9,167 nt of DNA from Spirochaetales bacterium. Lineage in GTDB: Bacteria; Spirochaetota; Spirochaetia; Sphaerochaetales; Sphaerochaetaceae. Below the pieces are notes generated by a model, which saw only the letters and a program-made list of their open reading frames with translations, searched no databases and was not told the DNA's origin. A program made the position numbers and the translations under genes. Where the stretch lies: contig JALFYG010000088.1 in NCBI GenBank assembly GCA_022784805.1, positions 1 to 9,167 of the forward strand, read 5' to 3'. Positions 1-5,858 of the stretch are shown piece after piece. How positions within the stretch are numbered: position 1 is the stretch's first letter; the number at the start of each line of letters is the position of its first letter.

Positions 1-608
1 GCATTGGTCCTTACATCTGAAAGAAAGTCCGAAAAGTTTGTTCCACTATACTTCTTAAATATAGATGATAGATAAGCCGGGCTGATGGATAGCATCTCGG
101 CTACGCTATCAAGGCTTACATAAAGAGAAGCGTAATTCTGCTCTATCCATCTCTGTACTTTCCTTACTATCTGCGCGCCCTTCTCTCCAGGAGAGTTCTC
201 TTCTCCGCCTCTGAGGCCCTCCAGCTGTCTCTGGACTCCGATGCTGTCCATGGCCTTTTCCACAGCGGCGACAATTTCTTCTTTCACAACAGGCTTCAGA
301 ATATAATCTGAGACCCGGAGTTTTACAGCCTCTCTTGCGTATTCGAATAAGGAATAGGCAGTGATGAATATTATCCTGCATCCAGGATTATTCTCACTTA
401 TTACCTTGGAAGCTTCTATTCCATTCATCTGGGGCATTTCTATGTCCATGAGAATAATATCTGGGTTCCAGAGGGATGCCTGGGACACTGCCTCCTTGCC
501 GTTATCTGCACATTTGACAGTGACATTACCTGAGAATGAGCTGAGTACTATCTTAGATAAATGTCTCTGTTCTGGTATTTCATCATCAACAATGAGAATC
601 TTTGTCAT
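1..608 (-). CDS. Response regulator, receiver + AraC-type DNA-binding domain (YesN-like), C-terminus cut by window edge
   Basis: The minus-strand frame starts MTKILIVDDE and runs off the left edge after about 202 codons. Residues 1-120 form a receiver domain: acidic pair D8/D9, phospho-acceptor D55 in the ILMDIEMPQMNG stretch, T83 in FITAYS, and K105 in YILKPV. After a linker (about 121-145) an AraC/XylS-type DNA-binding domain begins, with the first helix-turn-helix visible around 166-190 (SLDSVAEMLSISPAYLSSIF). The second HTH should lie outside the window. The start ATG overlaps the stop of the upstream kinase gene as ATGA, with AAGGAG (617-622) 8 nt upstream, so translation is probably coupled. 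Family knowledge: such regulators pair with YesM-type kinases and often control carbohydrate uptake operons. The target here is not visible. Confidence 0.93.
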   Translation of the reverse strand, partial: MTKILIVDDEIPEQRHLSKIVLSSFSGNVTVKCADNGKEAVSQASLWNPDIILMDIEMPQMNGIEASKVISENNPGCRIIFITAYSLFEYAREAVKLRVSDYILKPVVKEEIVAAVEKAMDSIGVQRQLEGLRGGEENSPGEKGAQIVRKVQRWIEQNYASLYVSLDSVAEMLSISPAYLSSIFKKYSGTNFSDFLSDVRTN

Positions 609-2104
609 TCAGCTTTCTCCTTTTCAACCACAAGTGGCATCACCATCAATACTTTTGTTCCTTTTCCCTTTTCAGATTCAACAAAGAAGGAAGCGGAAGA
701 GGAAAGCATCTGGACTCTGGCCGCCACGTTGCCGATTCCTATATGCTCTTCCCCAAGGTTCCTTTCTTTTATCCTGGCCCTGACTCTCTCCAAGGTCTCC
801 TTGTCCATTCCAACGCCGTTATCTGAGACATCTATATATAAGAGGCCTGAAGCGCTGGAGATGGTTATGAGGACCTCGCCTTTTCCATCCATTGGAGCAA
901 TGCCGTGCCTGAAAGAGTTCTCAACTATAGGCTGGAGGATAAAGGAAGGAACCATTACCTCTGATAGATCTTCTTCTATCAGGCTCTCCCATTTAAGGTT
1001 GATCTTGTCACCAAACCTTGCTTTATAGAGGGAAGCCAAGGCAACTACGATTCTTATTTCCCTGGAAATAGGGACACTGTCACTATTGGAGCCAAGGGCA
1101 TAGCGATAAAGGATTGCCAAAGAGTCCAGCATGGCTTCTGTATTTCCTGCATTCTCTTCCTGGGCCGAGAACTTTATAACATTGAGAGTATTGAAGAGGA
1201 AGTGAGGGTTAATCCTGCTCCTCAGCTGCTGAAGCCTCTCCTCCTCCAGGAGATTCTTCAATTCAAGGGACTCTTTTTCCTTACCGAAGAGCTCCTCCTG
1301 AATCATATTCTTCTCTTCAAGAAGCTTCATCTGGTTCTTCATGGCATACTTCATTTTATTGAAGGCCTTGGCCATATATACCATTTCCACAGGCCCCTTT
1401 TCCTTTATGTCCGGAATATCCCAATCCCCCTGTCCAAGGAGCTTAGATTGGTTGGAGAATGTCTTGATGTTGGACAGAAGACTTACCATTGAGAGAATCA
1501 ACATGGCGGCAAAGATAAGGGAAAGGAGGAAAATAAGACTCTGGCAGTTATCGATTCTATCGTTGACTTCTTGTGTCTCATTAAAGATTATCTTTGTTCT
1601 GTTAATTGACTCATCAATAAAAGAGCGCATGGTTGAGTTTAGGTAATCGAAGCAATAAGTAAGCTTCTGGTAATAGACTTCAGAGGCTTTTGTCCTCTCA
1701 CCCTCTGAGAGGAGATCCATTATCTCATCACATATCTCAAGATAGGTGGAATAGAAATTGATCGATGCCCTGGACAGCAGGTACTCCTCCCTGTTGTCTG
1801 TTGAGTACTCGACATGAAGTGAATCCAAATACTTGGCTCTCTCAATATTCCTCATCCTCTCAAAGGATACAAACTCAGCTGTGTCCCCATAATCCCACCT
1901 GAATGAACTGAATGCCTTGCTGCTTTCTTCATTGAGGGACATGAAAGAACTTAAATTCTGAATATGGGAGATCATCTTATTCTGAGGGGTCATGACATAG
2001 TGTTGTCTGATGGAAACCAAGGCAAGCTGGAGAAAGAAACAGATTAAAAAAGCCACCAAGGCACCTAAGACTCTGGCTGTGAGACTTATCCTTCTCTCTT
2101 TCAT
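605..2104 (-). CDS. Membrane sensor histidine kinase, His_kinase/YesM type
   Basis: This 499-aa kinase senses an extracytoplasmic signal and should phosphorylate the regulator encoded just downstream. Order: basic N-terminus, TM1 about 11-31, an extracytoplasmic sensor region about 32-186 with no recognisable fold, TM2 about 188-212, a HAMP-like linker about 213-265, a coiled coil about 262-295, then the His_kinase domain with phospho-acceptor H301 in RINPHFLFNTLN. The ATPase domain shows the N box at 391-402 (QPIVENSFRHGI), G1 DNGVGMD at 428-434 and G2 GIGNV at 456-460. All catalytic motifs look intact and the length is normal. The start ATG is preceded by AAGGGGG, 4 nt away. It shares an ATGA overlap with the regulator gene and is divergent from the YcxB-like gene across a large inverted repeat. 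The ligand cannot be told from the sequence. Confidence 0.95.
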   Translation of the reverse strand: MKERRISLTARVLGALVAFLICFFLQLALVSIRQHYVMTPQNKMISHIQNLSSFMSLNEESSKAFSSFRWDYGDTAEFVSFERMRNIERAKYLDSLHVEYSTDNREEYLLSRASINFYSTYLEICDEIMDLLSEGERTKASEVYYQKLTYCFDYLNSTMRSFIDESINRTKIIFNETQEVNDRIDNCQSLIFLLSLIFAAMLILSMVSLLSNIKTFSNQSKLLGQGDWDIPDIKEKGPVEMVYMAKAFNKMKYAMKNQMKLLEEKNMIQEELFGKEKESLELKNLLEEERLQQLRSRINPHFLFNTLNVIKFSAQEENAGNTEAMLDSLAILYRYALGSNSDSVPISREIRIVVALASLYKARFGDKINLKWESLIEEDLSEVMVPSFILQPIVENSFRHGIAPMDGKGEVLITISSASGLLYIDVSDNGVGMDKETLERVRARIKERNLGEEHIGIGNVAARVQMLSSSASFFVESEKGKGTKVLMVMPLVVEKEKAE

Positions 2105-2135
2105 GTTTCCCCCTTCAATTTCATTTTATCACGAA

Positions 2136-2164
2136 TTTATATGGGGAAATAGAAAAGATAAGAA
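2136..2164 (-). promoter_or_regulatory. Candidate promoter of the kinase/regulator operon
   Basis: On the minus strand a -35-like TTCTTA (2164-2159) is followed after 17 nt by a -10-like TATAAA (2141-2136), about 30 nt upstream of the kinase ATG. The -35 lies inside one arm of the 15-bp inverted repeat at 2151-2194. Inferred from spacing only. Confidence 0.4.
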
Positions 2165-2194
2165 ATCTATTCAAAACTCTTTCTTATCTTTTCT
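2151..2194. repeat. Perfect 15-bp inverted repeat between divergent promoters
   Basis: AGAAAAGATAAGAAA (2151-2165) is the exact reverse complement of TTTCTTATCTTTTCT (2180-2194), with 14 bases between. Each arm carries TTCTTA at the -35 position of one of two outward-facing promoters, with 9 or 8 bases from arm end to the -10. Both flanking genes read away from it, so it is not needed as a terminator. A two-sided regulator-binding site is the simplest reading. A hairpin in the 5' leader of a longer transcript is possible. Confidence 0.75.
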
Positions 2195-2208
2195 TTGCTT
2201 TTTATACT
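2181..2208 (+). promoter_or_regulatory. Candidate promoter of the YcxB-like gene
   Basis: TTCTTA (2181-2186), 16 nt, then TATACT (2203-2208). The expected transcription start falls at about 2214-2216, that is, on the ATG at 2215. No Shine-Dalgarno sequence lies between, which implies a leaderless message if this promoter is used. Confidence 0.45.
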
Positions 2209-2214
2209 CATGTT

Positions 2215-2760
2215 ATGGAAACAAAAGTTGTATTGGATTCCAAGACATTCAAGGAGTTCACAGTTTTCGATTGTTTAAAGAGGAGAAAGGCTTGGAAGAG
2301 CCCTGTCACCTTTGCACTTATTATGTCCATTTCAGCTTTAGTCTGTTTTATCATGCACAAGGTGGACGGTGCTGTCCTTCTTGGCACAGTCCTTTTGGTA
2401 TTGGGACTAGGTATGCCTATAGTCTACTTCGTCACATTCTTTTTTAACATAAATGAAGAGCCAAAGAAGCAGAATCTCACAAATGGCAGGTATGTATATA
2501 CAGTAGACCTTCAGCCTTCCGCCATACATGTAAAGAATGAGAAGGAAGAAGCTTCTTATGAGTGGGACAAGGCATATCACGCATATAGAAACTATGATGC
2601 CATCTATCTTTATATTACATCTGAAAGAGCATTCATCATCCCATCAGACAAAACCGAGCAAGACAAAGTCTGGGCTCTAATCTCCGAGAAGATGAAAGAC
2701 AGGTGCACAGTCCTTTCCATAAACAAAATCAACATGAGGACAATCGGCGAGAAGAACTAA
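2215..2760 (+). CDS. YcxB-like membrane protein
   Basis: This 181-aa protein has a short cytoplasmic N-terminus, two adjacent hydrophobic segments (about 30-48 and 52-77) and a soluble C-terminal domain. The C-terminal part (about 95-161) has the YcxB-like pattern: a beta-rich stretch, WDKAYHAYRNYDAIYLYIT at 117-135, AFIIPSDKT at 139-147, then a final amphipathic helix. The family is widespread, small and membrane-bound, with no established biochemical role; the C-terminal domain resembles a PH-like fold and may sense membrane or envelope state. The first ATG is chosen because the family N-terminus is already complete there and no other ATG with a ribosome site follows. The gene diverges from the sensor kinase and may share its regulation. 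Family call fairly sure, function unknown. Confidence 0.8.
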   Translation: METKVVLDSKTFKEFTVFDCLKRRKAWKSPVTFALIMSISALVCFIMHKVDGAVLLGTVLLVLGLGMPIVYFVTFFFNINEEPKKQNLTNGRYVYTVDLQPSAIHVKNEKEEASYEWDKAYHAYRNYDAIYLYITSERAFIIPSDKTEQDKVWALISEKMKDRCTVLSINKINMRTIGEKN

Positions 2761-2769
2761 AAGAGAGAA

Positions 2770-2790
2770 TGGATGGTTAAAGGCCATCCA
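2770..2790. terminator. Weak hairpin between convergent genes
   Basis: TGGATGG (2770-2776) pairs with CCATCCA (2784-2790) around a 7-base loop. It sits between the convergent YcxB-like and coiled-coil genes and overlaps the stop codon of the latter. There is no clean T-run on the plus side and only a T-rich stretch on the minus side, so this is a weak terminator at best. Confidence 0.35.
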
Positions 2791-3277
2791 CTCCTGTATC
2801 AAAAGCTAGTTCATAGACATAGAAGTCAGTATAGAACCTGGTTCTATCTATCTCTTTCTTTGTCTTCTGATACTCTTCCTCCACCCTCTTTATGTCATAG
2901 TTGACATACTCATATTCAATAGGATCAGTTCCTATTCTCTCCTTATTGAGGTGTGTGCTCATGGTATAGAGTTTATCGGCCTTATCTTCTAGTTGTCTTA
3001 AATACACCAAGAGCTCATCGAGGGTCATATCTCCATGCTCCGCGACTTTCTCTGTGACAAAATACTTCAGGGCAGAATGAGTGAGTGCCCTGATTTTCTT
3101 ATCAAGGGCCTCGATTTCCCCCTTGATTGAATCATAATCATACTCTGGTCTCATATCTTCCTTGTCCTCACCATCGAGGACAGAGAACACAGAAATCTTC
3201 CTCTCTCTTTCCAGGAGTCTCTCCTTATCCTTCTTTAAGTCTTCGATTATTCTTCCCACTTCATAGAGTGTTCTCAT
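2777..3277 (-). CDS. Small coiled-coil protein, possibly DIP1984-like
   Basis: This 166-aa soluble protein is almost all charged helix: 1-28 and 47-66 look like coiled coils, 84-112 (MTLDELLVYLRQLEDKADKL) is a conserved-looking helical pair, and 125-148 is another helix, ending ELAFDTGVDGL. The order of helices and the TLDELL...L...A...Y...S core resemble the DIP1984 family (sometimes annotated septicolysin-like), which has no proven function. The similarity is judged by eye and is weak, so a lineage-specific hypothetical protein is the alternative. There is no signal peptide or membrane segment. The start is well supported by AGGAGG (3283-3288) 5 nt before the ATG. It is transcribed alone, convergent with the YcxB-like gene. 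Confidence 0.72.
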   Translation of the reverse strand: MRTLYEVGRIIEDLKKDKERLLERERKISVFSVLDGEDKEDMRPEYDYDSIKGEIEALDKKIRALTHSALKYFVTEKVAEHGDMTLDELLVYLRQLEDKADKLYTMSTHLNKERIGTDPIEYEYVNYDIKRVEEEYQKTKKEIDRTRFYTDFYVYELAFDTGVDGL

Positions 3278-3375
3278 GCTCTCCTCCTACTTGGAAATAG
3301 AATGGAAAAGAGAGAGAAAACAAAAACTATTGTGATCCAATAAGTTTTCACACTTAAGAAGAGTAAGGAGTTTTT

Positions 3376-3762
3376 ATGGATAAGATTATTTTGACACGAT
3401 ACGACGACACCTTCTCTCTCTTCTTGGATAAGCTCAGAAAGCTTGGCGATGACTACAAGCTCTCAGAGCTATATGAAGTGTTGTTTCCTTGGGAAAAGTG
3501 CTGTGCTGATGAAAATGTCTTTCCTCTCAACTTTTTGTTTATGAGTCTTGAAAACTTTAATGAATATTCTTCCTGGAGTGAAATGGAGAATATACTTCCA
3601 CCCTTGTCAGTCACAACGATAAGTAAGGATAGAGTCGTGCTATCAAGCTCTGAAATACATAGCACTTTTCAGGTCCTTCATCTCTTGGCAGAAAATAGCG
3701 GAGGAGATATTACTTTGATTCCAGAGACAATCCTGAAAAGACAACCAAAACCGAAGAACTGA
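3376..3762 (+). CDS. Hypothetical protein, 128 aa, no recognised family
   Basis: I do not recognise this protein. It is small, acidic and probably cytoplasmic, with an N-terminal helical part (about 8-38), a central FPLNFLFMSLENFNEY stretch with aromatic residues, a beta-like segment (about 75-92, LSVTTISKDRVVLSSS), a helix at 93-106 and a basic, proline-rich tail (LKRQPKPKN). Two adjacent cysteines (43-44) are not part of a metal motif. The start is strong: AAGGAG at 3365-3370 with 5 nt to the ATG. It stands alone between two minus-strand genes and ends at a hairpin, so it is a single-gene transcript. The good ribosome site and its own terminator argue for a real gene. Confidence 0.7.
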   Translation: MDKIILTRYDDTFSLFLDKLRKLGDDYKLSELYEVLFPWEKCCADENVFPLNFLFMSLENFNEYSSWSEMENILPPLSVTTISKDRVVLSSSEIHSTFQVLHLLAENSGGDITLIPETILKRQPKPKN

Positions 3763-3803
3763 ATATTTATGATGCGTATGATGCATAGATATTCATGCTT
3801 TTA
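3761..3803. terminator. AU-rich hairpin, likely bidirectional terminator
   Basis: GAATATTTATG (3761-3771) pairs with CATAGATATTC (3784-3794): 11 pairs including one G-U, around a 12-base loop. On the plus strand it is followed by ATGCTTTTAGAATTTT. It begins inside the stop codon of the 128-aa gene and lies about 45 bases past the end of the convergent WYL gene, so it could serve both. Confidence 0.6.
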
Positions 3804-3838
3804 GAATTTTGCAATTTCCTTTATAGCTAATAGTTTTT

Positions 3839-4801
3839 TTAATTGTATGCTTCACTCATACTCTTGATATCTTCTCTTATCTCATCTCTCAGCCACTTTG
3901 GCTCCAAGAGTTCAGCTTCTATTCCAAGGGAGAGAACCCATTTTTTGAGCCAATAAGCACCAATGGTGCGTACCTTGAAGAGATAACTATCTCCATCCTT
4001 TTCGATACTTACGCTATCTGGCCATAGCTTCTCATTCTCATAGAGTCCCTGCCAGTCACTAAGTTTTACAACAGCATCAAACTCTTCTTGTTCTCTTATT
4101 ATTCCAAAAGGATCAGAAAGGGCTTTCTCTATATCAACATTTGGTGTCGGATAAGGTATATCCTTCTTGATAAGCATTGACTCCACTTTTTCTATTCTAG
4201 GAACAGAAAGCATATAAGCCCAACCATTCTTATTCATTACATAACAGTAGGTTCCACCAGAGAAGACAAAACACTTCAAAACAAAGTTTTCCTTTCTCTC
4301 TCCATTATAAGTTATGTATAAGAGTTCCTTTGTCTCTTGAGCCTCCAAGAGTTTATCCAGGATATTGGAAGTCTCTAGATTAAAGTATCCACCATACTTT
4401 GATGGTTTAATCTCCATCTCACCAAGAATACTATTGAGCTTGGGAATAATATCATCTGTAGATGCGTTTACTAATGGAGAAGTGCTGCCAATGCTTTCAA
4501 GCATGAAAGAGAGGCGGCGTCTATCTTTGGTATCAAACGCCCGAGTGAAGAAATCCTTCTTGAACTTATTCCATTCATCTTTGTCTATTTTATATACAGC
4601 TTCTCTTCCACTCTTTCCCCTTAATTCATTTGTTTTCTCAGGGGTAAGACCAAACTTATTCTCAAGGTTCTTAAAATCCTGATAGATGCTGGATCTACTG
4701 TTATATTCGAATTCTTCATTCTTCAATAACTCTTGAATAGTCACTCCCCTGTTGGAAGCAAGCTTTGAAGCCAAGCAAATAAGTTTATTAAAATCTGCCA
4801 T
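3839..4801 (-). CDS. WYL-domain transcriptional regulator
   Basis: This 320-aa protein has the usual size and order for the family. The N-terminus (about 1-72) is a helix-turn-helix region (TIQELLKNEEFEYNSRSSIYQDFKNLE) with a wing at RGKSGREAVYKI. A helical linker covers about 75-155. The WYL domain covers about 156-215, with KELLYITYNGERKE and the conserved core YCYVMNKNGWAYMLSVPRIEKVE. A WCX-like C-terminal domain ends in the typical GIEAELLEPKWLRDEI at 293-308. Family knowledge: WYL proteins are often single-gene repressors or activators that bind nucleotide or nucleic-acid ligands and are frequent controllers of defence and DNA-damage loci. AAGGA about 8 nt upstream supports the ATG. It is divergent from the FtsK-like gene with only 75 bases between, so it probably controls that gene and itself; that is inference. 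Confidence 0.9.
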   Translation of the reverse strand: MADFNKLICLASKLASNRGVTIQELLKNEEFEYNSRSSIYQDFKNLENKFGLTPEKTNELRGKSGREAVYKIDKDEWNKFKKDFFTRAFDTKDRRRLSFMLESIGSTSPLVNASTDDIIPKLNSILGEMEIKPSKYGGYFNLETSNILDKLLEAQETKELLYITYNGERKENFVLKCFVFSGGTYCYVMNKNGWAYMLSVPRIEKVESMLIKKDIPYPTPNVDIEKALSDPFGIIREQEEFDAVVKLSDWQGLYENEKLWPDSVSIEKDGDSYLFKVRTIGAYWLKKWVLSLGIEAELLEPKWLRDEIREDIKSMSEAYN

Positions 4802-4832
4802 CTCGTTTTTCCTTAATCGAAGAATATCTTAT

Positions 4833-4843
4833 TATCTGTACAA
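4833..4843. promoter_or_regulatory. Candidate operator TATCTGTACAA, copy 1
   Basis: This 11-mer, containing the palindrome TGTACA, lies in the 75-base gap between the WYL regulator and the FtsK-like gene. The identical 11-mer occurs at 5802-5812 in the next divergent gap. It is 32 bases from the WYL start codon and 34 from the FtsK-like start codon, within promoter range for both. A binding site of the WYL protein is an inference. Confidence 0.4.
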
Positions 4844-4876
4844 GAAGTTATACACGTAAAGGAATATCATTCTGCT

Positions 4877-5539
4877 ATGAATAGAAAAGATACCACATAC
4901 TACTCAAACCTACTTAATGGCTTCTTTACGTTTAATAAGAATCTATGTGGGATAAGAAATTTTGGCAAAAAAATCGTTGAAAAGATTCGGAAGAAGCTTC
5001 ATCCAGCAGAGTTTACAGTAAATAATATGGCATCAAATACAATACTTGTGGCTGGAAGCAGTAAGGAAGAGAGAGAAGTAATCATAGAGAAAGCTTTGGA
5101 GAGAATAAAAAGAGATGACACTCTTCTCGTTTCCATAGGTGGCATTGATGACTCTCTTTCCTACAGAGAGGGAATAAAGTGGATGATTGAGTCTTTCAGA
5201 TATATAGAGAAGCCTCAAAGTCTTCTTATTGTCATTGATCATATCGTTCCCTTTATAGATACTCCTGAAGGATATCTGGCTCCTCTTCTTTTGGAGCTAT
5301 ATAAGGAGATAGGAGCTAGCTATATTGTTGGAACAGGAAGAGTTTCTGCTGAATATTTATCTCGAGACATCCGTTGTCTCTTCTCAACCATAGTCTCTTC
5401 AAAGCTTAACTGTGAAATACAAAGTAAGCTTCTTTTTGGTGTAAAAAGAGGGGAAGATCTAAAAGACGGAGAATACATGGTTAAAGAGTATAATAGGCAC
5501 CCTAAACGAGTGCCCAAATCTCAAAGAGCTGGAGAATGA
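4877..5539 (+). CDS. FtsK/SpoIIIE-like RecA-fold domain protein, apparently ATPase-dead
   Basis: This 220-aa protein follows the FtsK motor domain almost motif by motif but lacks its catalytic residues. NTILVAGSSKEEREVI (54-69) sits where FtsK has LLVAGTTGSGKSV, so the Walker A glycines and GKS are gone. SLLIVIDHIVPFID (115-128) matches the Walker B strand (VVIVDEFADLM), with the catalytic Glu replaced by His. SYIVGTGRVSAEYL (148-161) matches the ATQRPSVDVI motif, STIVSSKLNCEIQSKLLFG (170-188) matches the VSSK...ILDQ..AE stretch, and DGEYM (197-201) matches GDML. The FtsK membrane and gamma domains are absent. A DNA-binding or regulatory partner, or a decoy subunit of a real motor, is possible. 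A longer start is unlikely; AAAGGA lies 13 nt upstream, farther than usual. Its 3' end overlaps the convergent zinc-ribbon gene by 19 bases. Confidence 0.72.
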   Translation: MNRKDTTYYSNLLNGFFTFNKNLCGIRNFGKKIVEKIRKKLHPAEFTVNNMASNTILVAGSSKEEREVIIEKALERIKRDDTLLVSIGGIDDSLSYREGIKWMIESFRYIEKPQSLLIVIDHIVPFIDTPEGYLAPLLLELYKEIGASYIVGTGRVSAEYLSRDIRCLFSTIVSSKLNCEIQSKLLFGVKRGEDLKDGEYMVKEYNRHPKRVPKSQRAGE

Positions 5540-5772
5540 TGTCCTTTTTGGGATCCATTTGGATGTCTTGGACAATTCATGGATGTCAAAACTCTCAGTG
5601 ATTTAAAAGTATTTCCACAATACTTGCATGTGTACTTTGTTTTTTCACTCCCCTCATAAAGCTCATGACAACCTTTACCAGGCCCCAAAGGGCTTTGTGA
5701 ACAACTCTGTCCAGTCAGCAATCTGATAGAAGAGAAATCTCTACCACAGTTCTTACAATAATATTTGGCCAT
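5521..5772 (-). CDS. Tandem zinc-ribbon protein, 83 aa
   Basis: The protein is two copies of a 43-residue unit. Metal ligands in copy 1 are C6, C9, C24 and H36; in copy 2, C49, C52, C67 and H79, each shifted by exactly 43. The units share YxCKxCG, a SxRxLT turn and a PxGxxKGxH end. Small repeat proteins of this style occur in many gut and rumen bacteria; as far as I know none has an assigned function. Zinc binding, and possibly nucleic-acid or protein binding, is inferred. I choose the ATG at 5772, not the in-frame GTG at 5778: AGGAGG (5778-5783) is 5 nt before the ATG but overlaps the GTG. The gene is divergent from the 367-aa gene and overlaps the end of the FtsK-like gene in antisense. Confidence 0.85.
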   Translation of the reverse strand: MAKYYCKNCGRDFSSIRLLTGQSCSQSPLGPGKGCHELYEGSEKTKYTCKYCGNTFKSLRVLTSMNCPRHPNGSQKGHHSPAL

Positions 5773-5801
5773 AGGCACCTCCTTTCTTTGTAATACACCT
5801 C

Positions 5802-5812
5802 TATCTGTACAA
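5802..5812. promoter_or_regulatory. Candidate operator TATCTGTACAA, copy 2
   Basis: Identical to the 11-mer at 4833-4843 and again in the middle of a divergent intergenic region, 30 bases from the zinc-ribbon ATG and 47 from the start of the 367-aa gene. A plus-strand TGC-TATATT (-10 at 5832-5837) lies just downstream, so a protein bound here would cover the -35 region of the 367-aa gene. Confidence 0.4.
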
Positions 5813-5858
5813 AGTTTTAATCACAAAATGCTATATTTTTGAAAACAAGGAGTTACCT

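Noticed and set aside
109..381. Minus-strand frame of 90 aa with many Cys and Arg
   Set aside because: It lies in another frame of the response-regulator gene, whose receiver and HTH motifs are clear; the Cys/Arg-rich composition is typical of an out-of-frame translation.
361..1028. Plus-strand frames opposite the regulator and kinase genes
   Set aside because: They are antisense to strongly supported motifs of the kinase and regulator and lack ribosome sites.
2010..2447. Plus-strand frame of 145 aa running from inside the kinase gene through the intergenic gap into the YcxB-like gene
   Set aside because: It would read through the divergent promoter region and overlaps the YcxB-like gene in another frame; no family resemblance.
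4365..4682. Plus-strand 105-aa frame opposite the WYL gene
   Set aside because: Antisense to a well-supported WYL regulator; no ribosome site or recognisable pattern.
5773..5778. GTG start two codons upstream for the zinc-ribbon gene
   Set aside because: AGGAGG overlaps the GTG itself, whereas it is 5 nt before the ATG at 5772.
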